From Acidobacteriota bacterium (GTDB taxonomy: Bacteria; Acidobacteriota; Blastocatellia; RBC074): a DNA stretch of 55,499 nt. The stretch spans positions 1-55,499 of the forward strand of contig JACPYM010000110.1 in the NCBI GenBank assembly GCA_016196035.1, in the 5' to 3' direction. A model generated the notes under the pieces. It was not told where the DNA came from. It saw only the letters and a program-made list of their open reading frames with translations, and did no database searches. The position numbers were made by a program, and so were the translations under genes. Each line of letters starts with the position of its first letter. The first letter of the stretch is position 1. Of this stretch, positions 24,319-33,385 are shown piece by piece.

Positions 24319-25296
24319 ATGGCAGACACAAACATCAACTACGCCGAGAAAACGACGCCGGAACTGCTTGAGTTGCTGGTTGCAGAAGAAGACCGCGTCA
24401 CGCTGGCGCACATCCATGAGCTGGCCGCGCGCCCGGATGCGATTGAGCTGTTGCGCGCGTGGCTGGCGGATGATGACCGCTGGATGGAGGCGGAACACGG
24501 TGAGTGGTGGGCGCTCTATCACGCCTTTACGATCTTGAGTTTGAAGGGCCAGCCGGAATTGTTGAACGACGTGCTGGAGGCCTTCAAATATGCTTACATA
24601 GAAGATAACGAGTGGATTCAAGAGGTCAGCCCGGCGGCTCTTGCTCGTTTTGGGCCGGCAGCGATTGCGCCGTTGATCGAGAACATCAATCGAATGCGCA
24701 AGGCCACACAAAATCCTTTCGGGCCCTTTTACCGCGCGCGTTTAGTGACGGCACTCACACGCATTGCCATCGAACAGCCGGCAGAACGGCCCCGCGTCGC
24801 TGAATTCGTCATTTCCCGTTTTAGCGACTTGGCCGAAACTGATGAAGCCTTTCTCGGCTTGATTGTTGGCGATGCACTCACGCTCGATTTTGAACGCGCG
24901 CAGGAACCCTTGCGCTCAGCCTTTGCTCGTAGAATGATTGATGAAACGATCGGCGGTGATTACGAAGGCACGTTGGAGTGGTTCGCCACCTTCGAGAAAG
25001 AGCGGTATTGGGAATACACCCAGAATTTGCTGGAGTTTTACGAGCCGGAAAAGATGGCGGCTCGGCAACGCCGCTGGGCCAACGCGAAGGAGGCTGCGGA
25101 ACGCCGCGAGAAGCAACAGGCATCGCAGGAAATCGCGCATCGGCTCGGTTGGGATATGAACGACGAACCTGTCGCGCCCAAAGGCTACCTTCCCACTCAC
25201 GAAGGCACCGTTGTGCGCGAAGAAGCCAAGGTGGGCCGCAACGACCCGTGCCCCTGCGGCTCCGGCAAGAAGTACAAGAAATGCTGCGGCGCATAA
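24319..25296 (+). CDS. DUF1186-like helical protein with C-terminal SEC-C zinc motif
   Basis: The 325-residue protein is built of helical, HEAT-like segments ([23 protein letters not shown] onward), consistent with DUF1186-type proteins. It ends in a textbook SEC-C zinc-binding motif ([14 protein letters not shown]). SEC-C motifs are found on SecA and on many proteins that bind partners through zinc. The ATG follows the HMG-CoA lyase stop by one base, so it is probably co-transcribed. Function is unknown. Confidence 0.75.
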   Translation: MADTNINYAEKTTPELLELLVAEEDRVTLAHIHELAARPDAIELLRAWLADDDRWMEAEHGEWWALYHAFTILSLKGQPELLNDVLEAFKYAYIEDNEWIQEVSPAALARFGPAAIAPLIENINRMRKATQNPFGPFYRARLVTALTRIAIEQPAERPRVAEFVISRFSDLAETDEAFLGLIVGDALTLDFERAQEPLRSAFARRMIDETIGGDYEGTLEWFATFEKERYWEYTQNLLEFYEPEKMAARQRRWANAKEAAERREKQQASQEIAHRLGWDMNDEPVAPKGYLPTHEGTVVREEAKVGRNDPCPCGSGKKYKKCCGA

Positions 25297-25297
25297 T

Positions 25298-25328
25298 AAA
25301 AAAGGGAGCGTGTCGCGCTCCCTTCGCC
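25298..25328. terminator. Bidirectional intrinsic terminator
   Basis: The inverted repeat GGGAGCG-TGTCG-CGCTCCC (25304-25322) is flanked by an A-tract on the left and TTCGCCTTT on the right. It sits between convergent genes ending at 25296 and 25330. The A-run gives a good U-tract for the minus-strand transcript, and the plus-strand U-tract is weaker. Confidence 0.75.
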
Positions 25329-25329
25329 T

Positions 25330-26526
25330 TTAGACCTTAATGAAAATGCGCCGCTGATACAGAATCGTCATCAGCCCCAACCACAACAGCACATAGGCCA
25401 ACGCATATCCCAACGAAGCGTTCACCGGCGCGAGCCACGACAGAAAGACGTGTTCATACAACCACGTCTTCAAATCGCCCGGCGTGCCGTCCAGTTTGAT
25501 CGTCGGGATGACACTGAAGATGCGCGCCAGCAGGCCTGAAAAGACATAGAGCGCCAGCGCATTCACGCCGAAGACGACAAATGGCTTCGTCCAGCCTTTG
25601 ATTCCTTTGATGTCAATTGACCAGTAACACAGCGCCAGCAAGCTCAGCGCCAGGCCCGTCGTGAACATCACATACGAGCTTGTCCAAAGCGCCTTGTTGA
25701 TGGGGAAAGCCAGATTCCAACACCAGCCGATGACCACACACAACGCGCCAAAACCGAAGAGTCCGGCGGCCTTGTCCAGTGGTTCGCGTTTTTGTTGCAG
25801 CCACGTCCCGGCCAGTACGCCGGACAGACAGGTTGCAATGGCGGGAATCGTGCTCAAGATGCCTTCGGGATCGTAAAGCGGTCTATAGATGTGCCCAGCC
25901 AGCAGCGTGCGGTCCACCCAGGAAGCCAGGCTGCCTGCCATCGTTAGATCACCGGGCACGAAGCCGGGGGCGGGGATCGTTTTCATCACCAGCCAATAAC
26001 CCAGCAGCAAGGCGGCGGCGATCAAGGCTTGGCCGCGCCAGCGGACTTTCAGATAGATCAACGAGGCGAACAGGTAACAAATCGCGATGCGTTGCAACAC
26101 GCCGGGGATGCGGATGTGGCGGAACTTTTCGAGCGTGTAGGGGAAGCCGTGCAGCAGGATCAGGCTGATGAAAAAGATCAGCAGGCTGCGGCGAATGATC
26201 TTGATGTAAAGGTCGCGTTGGCTGCTTCCTTGCAAAGAGACAGCTTCAACGCGTCTTTCAAAGGCCAGCGGAATGGCTACGCCGACGATGAAGACGAAGA
26301 AGGGGAAGATCAGATCGGTCGGCGTCCAGCCATCCCAGGGTGCGTGTTCGAGCGGCCAATAGGTGTGATGCCCATCGCCTCCGTTATTAACCAGCACCAT
26401 CGCGGCGATAGTCAGGCCGCGAAAGACATCCAGGGAAAGCATGCGGCCCGCCAAGGGATTGGCGTCGGCAAGAGAGGCTGCTGGTGAAGCGGACGTGTCG
26501 GGTGATTCGTCAGTGAGTTTGAGCAT
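25330..26526 (-). CDS. DUF5009/NagX-like membrane acyltransferase
   Basis: The 398-residue protein has a polar N-terminus, then [41 protein letters not shown] and about ten membrane helices. This is the hallmark of the heparan-alpha-glucosaminide N-acetyltransferase/NagX (DUF5009) family. Related enzymes move an acetyl group from cytoplasmic acetyl-CoA to a sugar outside the membrane, and bacterial members often sit in amino-sugar loci. The substrate here is not evident. It faces the plus-strand block across a shared terminator and begins the long minus-strand region. Confidence 0.88.
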   Translation of the reverse strand: MLKLTDESPDTSASPAASLADANPLAGRMLSLDVFRGLTIAAMVLVNNGGDGHHTYWPLEHAPWDGWTPTDLIFPFFVFIVGVAIPLAFERRVEAVSLQGSSQRDLYIKIIRRSLLIFFISLILLHGFPYTLEKFRHIRIPGVLQRIAICYLFASLIYLKVRWRGQALIAAALLLGYWLVMKTIPAPGFVPGDLTMAGSLASWVDRTLLAGHIYRPLYDPEGILSTIPAIATCLSGVLAGTWLQQKREPLDKAAGLFGFGALCVVIGWCWNLAFPINKALWTSSYVMFTTGLALSLLALCYWSIDIKGIKGWTKPFVVFGVNALALYVFSGLLARIFSVIPTIKLDGTPGDLKTWLYEHVFLSWLAPVNASLGYALAYVLLWLGLMTILYQRRIFIKV

Positions 26527-26626
26527 GGGGCATTCTCCAGTCGTGCAGGTTGTTTTTCAGTATTACAACAAAAGGAAAATCGCGGCTCGACAGCGCAACA
26601 CGAAATGCTTGAGAGGCTGCCTTGGC

Positions 26627-27766
26627 CTAGCGTCCAAGGATCAGCACGCCCCACGAGCTGCCCGTCGTTTTGATCTTTTTGAGCACGGATTGTGTGGCGA
26701 CATCAACCACCGACACATCGTTGGAAGGGCCATTCGCCGTGAAAAGCGTTTTGCCATCGGGCGCGATGGCGATGCCCCAGGGGCGCTGTCCCACCTCAAA
26801 CGAAGCGGTCGGTTGATTGGTGGCGGTGTCTATCACGAAGACTTTGCGTCCCCGGCCCGTGCTGACAAAAAGCTGTTTGGCATCGGGCGCCAGCGCCAGG
26901 CCCATCGGTTTAACCTCGCCCGCTTTGCCGAGTGGGATGTCTTGCAGCTTGACGTTCTTGACCGTGTCGAGCAACGCCAGCGTGCCGTCATTTTCGGCGT
27001 TCACATACGCGTGTTTGCCATCGGGCAGAAAGACGACATTGCGCGGGCGGCGGCCCACCTTGATGCTCTTGAGCAGCTTGCGCGTGGCGACATCAATCAC
27101 GGCGACGGCGCTGTCGGCTTCCGAAGTCGAATAGACCAGCTTGCCGTTGGGCGCAAGCGTCACGCCCTCCGGCTCTTCGCCCGTGTGAACCGTTTGCAGC
27201 AATTTTCCGCTCAGCACATCAATGAAGCTGACCCCGGCGGCGTCTTCGTTGGAAACATAGATCGTCTTGCCGTCACGGCTGAGGTCGAAATTCTCAGGAT
27301 CGGAACCGCCCGGCAACATGCGCACCAATTTGTTTTGCGCGACATCAAACACGCCGATGCCGTCGGCGCTCTTGTCCGGTGGCGGCAGTTTGCTCTCATC
27401 CACGCCCGGCGGCGCGATAGGCGAACCGCTCAGCGCCACATAAATCGTCTTGCCATCCGGGCTGGCGTGAATGCCGCGCGGGCGTTTGCCCAACGGCACG
27501 TGCGCCAACACTTCAAGCGTCATGCCATCAATGATGCTGAGATCGCCCGAAGTTTCGTTGGTCACGAAAACACGAAAGCCGCTTTTCCATTCGGGCAGCG
27601 GTTTGTTCGTTGCCATCGAATGCGTAGCCGCTTGACCCGATGTTTGGGTCACCGACTGCCCGGAGGTTTGTGTGTTCACTGCCGTCTTCGAATCATTGGA
27701 TGAACACCCCGCCGCCATCAGCGCAAGACAAGTCACCACGAGACAACCTGCGTTTTTCATTTTCAT
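26627..27766 (-). CDS. YVTN beta-propeller lipoprotein
   Basis: The 379-residue protein begins MKMKNAGCLVVTCLALMAAGC, a lipoprotein signal with lipobox MAAGC. It continues as repeated YVTN/cytochrome-D1-like blades with PDGKTIYVALSG, DGKTIYVSNEDAAGVSFID and PDGKHAYVNAENDG motifs. It probably sits on the periplasmic or outer-membrane surface as a binding or scaffold protein. It is the last gene of a three-gene redox unit with the cupredoxin-like lipoprotein and the dihaem peroxidase. Confidence 0.88.
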   Translation of the reverse strand: MKMKNAGCLVVTCLALMAAGCSSNDSKTAVNTQTSGQSVTQTSGQAATHSMATNKPLPEWKSGFRVFVTNETSGDLSIIDGMTLEVLAHVPLGKRPRGIHASPDGKTIYVALSGSPIAPPGVDESKLPPPDKSADGIGVFDVAQNKLVRMLPGGSDPENFDLSRDGKTIYVSNEDAAGVSFIDVLSGKLLQTVHTGEEPEGVTLAPNGKLVYSTSEADSAVAVIDVATRKLLKSIKVGRRPRNVVFLPDGKHAYVNAENDGTLALLDTVKNVKLQDIPLGKAGEVKPMGLALAPDAKQLFVSTGRGRKVFVIDTATNQPTASFEVGQRPWGIAIAPDGKTLFTANGPSNDVSVVDVATQSVLKKIKTTGSSWGVLILGR

Positions 27767-27802
27767 GCACTCTTTCTTCAGCCCGAATTGCGGCTGCCAA
27801 GC

Positions 27803-28579
27803 TTATTTCAAGTTAAAGGCGACTTCGCTTTTGCCAGACGCCGCCAGCGTGATTGGTTGTTCCTGCCGCCCCAATTCTTCCTGCCAGACTTCGAGCGTGT
27901 AGTTGCCCGGCGGCACGTTGCGCAATACAAACGCGCCGTCCGCGCCCGTCACCGCGAAATAAGGATGTGCGACGACGCCGATCCAGGCATACATCCAACC
28001 GTGAATGTTGCACTTCACACGAATCATGACTTCGGGTTGCGTGAAGCGGCGTTCAAAGGGTTCGGCATTGGGCGGCTGGCTCTGGTTCCAGTCGCGGTTG
28101 TGTTCCGGCAGCGGGTGAATGTTGTGCGTCAGCGGATCGGAATTCGTCACCTTCAGCGTTTGCCCAACCTGAAGGCCGAGCACGTGCGGGCCGAACCAAC
28201 AGCCCTTTTGATCAATGACGGCGGGCGCGGCAGGCGGTTCGAACTGTTTCCCCTCCAGCCCCTGCTTGATATACACAAACGCGTTGGCGAGCGCGCCCTC
28301 TTTGCTGGCCGCGATCTTTTCATCGAGCACTGGCGTATCGTGCAGCAGCGCGCATTCCGGCGCATTGTCCATCTTCACCGGTTTGGCGAGCGGCTTCTTA
28401 CCCGTGTAAACAACTTTGCCGGTGATCGTGCCCGCCGTCGCGGCATCCACTTTGAACCAGACGGGCGCGGCGGGTGTTGGGCTGGCTTGGTTTGCGGGCT
28501 GTGGCTTGCTGGAGCAGGCCGCCAACAAAACGGCGCAAAGACAGACCAGCCAGAGTCGAGTTTTCATTGTCATCATCAT
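27803..28579 (-). CDS. Cupredoxin-like lipoprotein with carboxypeptidase-regulatory fold
   Basis: The 258-residue protein has a lipobox (LLAAC, Cys22 from the first of several ATGs). A GKVVYTGKKPLAKPVKMDN segment resembling carboxypeptidase-regulatory domains follows. The later THNIHP...VKCNIHGWM (H152, C190, H193, M196) has the spacing of a type I copper site. The C-terminus has DGAFVLRNVPPGNYTLEVW, typical of the regulatory fold. It is probably a periplasmic electron carrier. Its ATG overlaps the stop of the peroxidase gene, so it is co-translated. Confidence 0.82.
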   Translation of the reverse strand: MMMTMKTRLWLVCLCAVLLAACSSKPQPANQASPTPAAPVWFKVDAATAGTITGKVVYTGKKPLAKPVKMDNAPECALLHDTPVLDEKIAASKEGALANAFVYIKQGLEGKQFEPPAAPAVIDQKGCWFGPHVLGLQVGQTLKVTNSDPLTHNIHPLPEHNRDWNQSQPPNAEPFERRFTQPEVMIRVKCNIHGWMYAWIGVVAHPYFAVTGADGAFVLRNVPPGNYTLEVWQEELGRQEQPITLAASGKSEVAFNLK

Positions 28580-29652
28580 TCCTTACCCGGCGGCCCCGCA
28601 TTCGTGGGAGCCTCGCCAGTCAACGCTTCCAAAAAGGCCAGCAGATCGCTGCGTTCCTGCGCGGTCAGCGTGAGCGGTTTGATCTGCGGGTCGAGTTGCG
28701 GGTTTGAACTGCCGCCGCCGATGTAAAAATCCAGCACGTCTTTGAGCGTCTTCAAACTGCCGTCGTGCATGTAAGGCGCGGTTTTCGCGACGTTGCGTAA
28801 ACTCGGTGTGCGAAATGCACCTCGTTCGGCTTCAACGTGCGTGTGCGCAAAACGGCCTTGATCGCTGAGTTCCCCTTGCGCATTCATCCCCGTGCCCAGA
28901 TTGTGAAATTTGCCGTCCGTGAACAAGGCCGACTGCTCGCCAATCAAATGACAAGCCGCGCAATTGCCGCGCTGCTTGTCTGAAAATACCGCCAGACCAC
29001 GCACAGCAGAGGCATTGAGCGCCGTTTTATCGCTGCCATACTGATAGCGATCAAATGGTGAATTGCCGCTGAGCAGCGTGCGTTCGTAGCTGGCAAGCGC
29101 CAGCTTCAGCTTGGGCATCGTGATGGCGCCCGGGCCAAACACTTTGGCGAATTCGGCGCGATAGTCCGCGCTGGCATTGAGCTTGGTCACACAATCGGCG
29201 TGCGGCATGTTCATCTCTTTGGGGTTGGCAATCGGCCCGCCAGCTTGTTCTTCCAAACTCGCCGCGCGTCCATCCCAAAATTGCGCCGGTTGATACGCCG
29301 CATTCAACACCGTCGGCGTATTGCGCGGCCCGCGTTGCTTGCCGACACCTGCCGCCACCGACAAGCCATCGGTGAAATGCAGGTCGGGCCGGTGGCAACT
29401 GGCACACGAGACCGTGTTATCGCCGGAAAGTTGCGGATCGTGAAAGAGACGGCGGCCCAACGCGACGGCGTCTGCTGTCGGACGTTGCTCAGCGGGCAGC
29501 GGCGGCAAGCCGCGCGGCGCGTTGATTTCAACCGGCGCGCCGATTGGTTGCGCGACAGCCGCAGCGACATCTTCACGCGGCGACACCTGGCAAGCCAGCG
29601 CGCCCGCGACGGCGCAAATCAAACCAACAAACTTCCAAACTGAACCAGTCAT
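28576..29652 (-). CDS. Dihaem cytochrome c peroxidase/MauG family lipoprotein
   Basis: The 358-residue protein has two c-type haem sites, CASCH (83-87) and CAACH (231-235), and the family pattern ALGRRLFHDPQLSGDNTVSC and RGPRNTPTVLNA. The signal ends in LAC (Cys21), so it is likely a lipoprotein. Such enzymes reduce hydrogen peroxide or oxidise protein residues using electrons from a small carrier. The ATG at 29652 is chosen because upstream frame runs into an inverted-repeat element. The cupredoxin-like gene begins inside its stop and is the natural electron partner. Confidence 0.9.
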   Translation of the reverse strand: MTGSVWKFVGLICAVAGALACQVSPREDVAAAVAQPIGAPVEINAPRGLPPLPAEQRPTADAVALGRRLFHDPQLSGDNTVSCASCHRPDLHFTDGLSVAAGVGKQRGPRNTPTVLNAAYQPAQFWDGRAASLEEQAGGPIANPKEMNMPHADCVTKLNASADYRAEFAKVFGPGAITMPKLKLALASYERTLLSGNSPFDRYQYGSDKTALNASAVRGLAVFSDKQRGNCAACHLIGEQSALFTDGKFHNLGTGMNAQGELSDQGRFAHTHVEAERGAFRTPSLRNVAKTAPYMHDGSLKTLKDVLDFYIGGGSSNPQLDPQIKPLTLTAQERSDLLAFLEALTGEAPTNAGPPGKE

Positions 29653-29796
29653 TTCCACACCAAGATCGGTCAGCAAAACCTTGCTGCCGAGATTTGCGAT
29701 TGTTTCTGTTGTGAGCGGTCGGATTGAAGGGAAGCTTACGCGGGTCGGATCAACTGAGCAAGCATACCGCAACAAGTACGGCCTTACGCTCGCTAT

Positions 29797-29881
29797 ATTC
29801 TCCATTCTGCCTTCTCCATTCGTAGGCAAAGATAGAAACACTGCTCACCTACCTATGAATGCAGAAGGCAGAATGGAGAAT
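29797..29881. repeat. Inverted repeat of degenerate heptamers
   Basis: The left arm begins ATTCTCC-ATTCTGC-CTTCT and its exact 19-nt reverse complement ends the element at 29881. The match continues imperfectly to about 30 nt on each side, with roughly 25 nt between. The arms have a period of seven. This element occupies the 246-bp gap between the ankyrin and peroxidase genes. Confidence 0.8.
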
Positions 29882-29898
29882 GCTGGCTGCCACAGGTC

Positions 29899-31245
29899 TC
29901 AGCGTTTGCTTGGCGTCTTGGGTTTCGCGCCGGATTTGATGATGAGTTCCGTGAGCAGTTCTACGGCCTGATCGAGCGGCAGGAAGTCGGCCACATCAAT
30001 CGGCGTCCGGCCCGTCGCGTTGCGTTCATCAAGCGGCGCGCCCTTTTCCGCCAGATAGCGGATCACCTTGCAGATTTCCTTTTGGTCGGCAGTTGGCCCA
30101 ACACCCGTCACCGTCGCGTGCATCACCGAATTCTTGCTGTCGGTCATCGCCTTGGGATCAGCCCCCAATTCAAACGCCAGCTTGACGAGTTCGACATTGG
30201 TGCTGCCCGCCGCTTGCATCAGCAGCGTCGTGCCGTCTTCGGCATTGATTTTCGGATCGGTGCCCGCCGCGAGCAAGGCTTTGACGATGTCCAATTGATT
30301 CGCTTTGGCGGCCACATGCAACGGCGTAACTTCGCCGGGCGGCAAACGGAAAGGCCCGCGCATCTGCTGTCCCGCCGGAGTCTTGGCATTGCGGGCGTTC
30401 GGATCAGCACCTTTGGCCAATAATTTTTTCACGAGTTCCAGATCGCCCAATTGCGCCGCCGTATGCAACGGCGTATTGCCGCGCCGATCAGCGACTTTGA
30501 CATCTGCGCCACCATCAATCAGCACGCCGGCCGCCGCCACGCTGCGAAAGGCCGCTGCCGCAATCAGCATGGACGAACCATCCGGTAGCTTCCCATTCGC
30601 ATCGGCCCCGGCGGCCAGCAACGCCTTGACCGCAACCGCATCGTCTTTGCTTACCGCAAAGGCCAGCGCCGTGTAGCCGGTTTTGGAAACAGCCTTGATG
30701 TTCGCGCCGTGTTCGATCAACACGCGCACGGCGTCTGAATGGCCCTCGGAGGCAGCCCACATCAGCGCCGTCTGGCCTTTCTTATTTTCAGCGGCGTTGA
30801 CCTCTGCGCCCTTTTCGATGAGCAAGCTGACCGCTTCGGCATTGCCCGAATTCGCTGCTAGCATCAAGGCCGTGCTGCCGTCCCAACGCGCCGCTTTGAC
30901 ATCCGCACCTGCGGCGACCAGCTTTTTGATCAGTACCAGATTGCCATTGTTGCAAGCCAGCGTGAGCGGCGTTTCGCCGTATTCATCCGCCGTGTTGACC
31001 TTCGCGCCAGCCGCCAATAACAGATCCGCCGCCACCTGATCATCCAGGTAAATCGCCCAGGCCAGCGCCGTCGCCCCATCGGGTTGCGCGGCGTTCACGT
31101 CGGCTTTGGCTTTGAGCAGCGCGGTTAGCGCCTTGTGATCGCGGCGTTTGACGGCATCCAGCAGGCTGGCAATACCGTTGGCAAAACAGAGTGCCGCAGC
31201 CAGCAACAACGCGCCGCTACTTTGCAACCAGAACTTTATGTTCAT
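29899..31245 (-). CDS. Exported ankyrin-repeat protein
   Basis: The 448-residue protein has a signal peptide (MNIKFWLQSSGALLLAAALCFA) and then about eleven ankyrin repeats, such as DEYGETPLTLACNNGNLVLIKK and DGSTALMLAANSGNAEAV. The repeats run to the C-terminus, which is Lys-rich. Start 31245 is favoured because a GAGAG sequence lies 6 nt before it; an ATG six codons upstream has no such site. Ankyrin proteins bind other proteins. Genes of this kind often sit beside DUF1592/DUF1552 cassettes in acidobacteria, as here. Confidence 0.93.
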   Translation of the reverse strand: MNIKFWLQSSGALLLAAALCFANGIASLLDAVKRRDHKALTALLKAKADVNAAQPDGATALAWAIYLDDQVAADLLLAAGAKVNTADEYGETPLTLACNNGNLVLIKKLVAAGADVKAARWDGSTALMLAANSGNAEAVSLLIEKGAEVNAAENKKGQTALMWAASEGHSDAVRVLIEHGANIKAVSKTGYTALAFAVSKDDAVAVKALLAAGADANGKLPDGSSMLIAAAAFRSVAAAGVLIDGGADVKVADRRGNTPLHTAAQLGDLELVKKLLAKGADPNARNAKTPAGQQMRGPFRLPPGEVTPLHVAAKANQLDIVKALLAAGTDPKINAEDGTTLLMQAAGSTNVELVKLAFELGADPKAMTDSKNSVMHATVTGVGPTADQKEICKVIRYLAEKGAPLDERNATGRTPIDVADFLPLDQAVELLTELIIKSGAKPKTPSKR

Positions 31246-31298
31246 TGGATTCTCTCGCTTCATCGTAGCTCAATTCAGCTAAAGCGCCGTCTGAGCAA

Positions 31299-31910
31299 TT
31301 ACTTTGCCCTTGTGACTCTGAAATTGAAGGCCAGCATCAAACCCAAGACACTCAGCACAACCAACAACGCCAGACCTGCCAGCCCGAGCAACTTATCCAG
31401 CCACTTTACGCCCGTCCATTGCAGATAATGGATTTTGTAAAGCCGATCTATTCGATCCGTATCCGGCCCGCGTTGCTGCACGCTCATCCGATTCCAGTCA
31501 AAGGTGATTTTGACGTTCGTGCTGGTCGTGATCGTTGCGCCGTTGATGGCGGCCACCGCTCCGTAACGGTTTGGATTCGCCGTAAAAGCGTCTTGCAACA
31601 ACCTGCGGACATCTTCCTCGCTAGGTTTCGCGCGCGACACTAACGTAGCTGGATCAAGCTGCTGCCAGCCTTGCGCTGTACGCACGAGCAGGTGATTTCC
31701 CAGAATCGTTTTTGTGTATCGAAACTCTTGCCACGACGGGTTCGGGGTTACTGCAACCGGCTGTTCCAGCGGATACGTCTTGAGTTGCAATAACTCATAC
31801 GCGCCTTCGTAACCGGGTTTCAGAAAGAACACGAGGCCGGTGATAGCCCAGCCAAATAATGGCAGCAACATCACCAGCCCCAGCACTCGATGCGTTTTGC
31901 GAATGGTCAT
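31299..31910 (-). CDS. PepSY-domain membrane protein
   Basis: The 203-residue protein has a first helix (about 8-30, HRVLGLVMLLPLFGWAITGLVFF), a periplasmic PepSY-type domain (SEEDVRRLLQDAFTANPN.. DRIDRLYKIHYLQW) and a second helix near the C-terminus. PepSY proteins of this shape are often linked with reductases or iron uptake. The start at 31910 is used because the longer frame runs through an adjacent MITE-like element. Its N-terminal helix and YKIHYLQWTG pattern fit PepSY-associated TM proteins. Confidence 0.8.
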   Translation of the reverse strand: MTIRKTHRVLGLVMLLPLFGWAITGLVFFLKPGYEGAYELLQLKTYPLEQPVAVTPNPSWQEFRYTKTILGNHLLVRTAQGWQQLDPATLVSRAKPSEEDVRRLLQDAFTANPNRYGAVAAINGATITTSTNVKITFDWNRMSVQQRGPDTDRIDRLYKIHYLQWTGVKWLDKLLGLAGLALLVVLSVLGLMLAFNFRVTRAK

Positions 31911-31935
31911 GAAACACTGGAAAGATTGGACCCGA

Positions 31936-32038
31936 CCTGGGTACGCACCGCTTCCAGCGTGCAGTCTTGGCAGTTCGTACTTCGGTTTTAATTGCGTCTT
32001 TTGCCACGTCTGCACGCTGGAAGCGGTGCGTACCCAGG
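31936..32038. mobile_element. MITE-like element, copy 1 (29-nt terminal inverted repeats)
   Basis: The arms 31936-31964 and 32010-32038 are exact 29-nt inverted repeats (CCTGGGTACGCACCGCTTCC...). The total length is 103 bp with no coding capacity. A second copy with the same arms but a different centre lies at 51146-51268. It fills the gap between the PepSY gene and the DUF1552 gene. No flanking target-site duplication is obvious. Confidence 0.8.
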
Positions 32039-32045
32039 GTAAAAC

Positions 32046-33380
32046 TCAAGCCAAGCAATCCAACTTGCCCGTGCTATCACCAAGCTTATCCGCTTGCACG
32101 CCTGCTTTATCCAGCATGCTCAGCAACAGGTTGTTCAGCGGCGTTTCTTTCGGATACATCACGTGACGATTGCCTTTGACCTGACCGCCGCCGCCGCCCG
32201 CCAAGACGATGGGCAGGTCGTGGTGCGTGTGCAGATTGCCGTCGCTGATGCTGCTGCCATAGACGAGCAGCGAATTTTCGAGCAGGTTGCTGCTGCCATC
32301 GGGCGTCGCTTTCAGTTTGTCCAAGAGGTAGCCGAATAGTTTGACGTGGACTTCGTTGATCTTGGTGATCTTGGCGATCTTTTCGGCGTCGTTTTGATGA
32401 TGCGTGATGTTGTGATGGCCGTCGGCAATGCCGATGTTGCGGTAGGGGCGATTGCTGCCTTCGCGCGCCATCATCAGGGTGATGACGCGGGTCAGATCGC
32501 TCTGCCAGGCGAGCACTTGCAAATCCATCACCAGCCGCACGTGGTCTTCAAATTCGTCGGGCACGGCGGTGGGTCGTTCCATCACCGGCAGCTTCATCGT
32601 GGCGTTCTGCTGTTCGGCTTTTTGAATGCGGCGCTCGATGTCGCGGATGGCGTCGGTGTATTCGCTCAGTTTGGTGCGGTCGCTCGCGCCGACTTTGCCG
32701 CTGAGCCGTTGGATGCCGCTGTTGACGTAATCGAGGATCGAGCGTTGCGATTCGAGCAGGGCCAACCGCGATGCGGCGTCGGTGCTGTCGCCTTCGCCGA
32801 ACATGCGCTCGAAGATCGCGCGCGGATTGTTCTCGATGGGCAGCGGCGTCGTCGGGCTGCGCCAGGCAATGGTGTTGGTATAGGCGCAGCTATAACCGCT
32901 GTCGCAATTGCCCGCGAGTTGATTCGATTCGATGCCGAGTTCAAGCGAGCCGAATTGCGTGTACTGGCTCAGGGCCTGCGCCGCCACCTGATCGGCGGAA
33001 ATGCCGGCATACAAGCTGATCTCGGATTTTTTGGGATGCGCGCCGGTCAGCCACGTCGCCCCTGCGCGCGCGTGGTCGCCCGCGCCATCGCCGAGCGCGC
33101 GGCCCTGGACTTGCGCCAAACCGCTGAAGACCAGCACGTGTTCGCGGAATTTTTCCAGCGGCTTCATCGTCGGCATGAATTTGAAATCGGCACCTTCGGT
33201 CAGCGGCGTCCACTTGTCCATGATGATGCCGTTGGGTACGTAAACGAATCCCAAGCGCACCGTTGGTTTCGCACTGGCCGACATTGCGGGCGTCATCGCG
33301 TCCAACAAGGGCAACGCCAGCGTCACACCCATCCCGCGCAGAAACGTGCGGCGCGGCAAAGCTTTTTTCGTGATGATCAT
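32046..33380 (-). CDS. DUF1552 protein, Tat-exported
   Basis: The 444-residue protein has a twin-arginine signal (LPRRTFLRGMGVTLALPLLDA) and covers the DUF1552 family: RLGFVYVPNGIIMDKWTP, the HNITHHQND region and a late SSISDGNLHTHHDLPIVLAGG. DUF1552 proteins are found almost only beside DUF1592 proteins in Acidobacteria and Planctomycetes; their function is unknown. It follows the DUF1592 gene by 5 bp, as its downstream partner. Confidence 0.92.
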   Translation of the reverse strand: MIITKKALPRRTFLRGMGVTLALPLLDAMTPAMSASAKPTVRLGFVYVPNGIIMDKWTPLTEGADFKFMPTMKPLEKFREHVLVFSGLAQVQGRALGDGAGDHARAGATWLTGAHPKKSEISLYAGISADQVAAQALSQYTQFGSLELGIESNQLAGNCDSGYSCAYTNTIAWRSPTTPLPIENNPRAIFERMFGEGDSTDAASRLALLESQRSILDYVNSGIQRLSGKVGASDRTKLSEYTDAIRDIERRIQKAEQQNATMKLPVMERPTAVPDEFEDHVRLVMDLQVLAWQSDLTRVITLMMAREGSNRPYRNIGIADGHHNITHHQNDAEKIAKITKINEVHVKLFGYLLDKLKATPDGSSNLLENSLLVYGSSISDGNLHTHHDLPIVLAGGGGGQVKGNRHVMYPKETPLNNLLLSMLDKAGVQADKLGDSTGKLDCLA

Positions 33381-33385
33381 GAAGT

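Noticed and set aside
26441-27703. Plus-strand 420-codon frame opposite the YVTN gene
   Set aside because: The minus strand shows regular propeller repeats and a lipobox, while the plus frame shows none.
31911-32015. N-terminal extension of the PepSY protein
   Set aside because: The extra residues are translated from the MITE-like element; the same peptide type appears before the isomerase gene next to the second copy.
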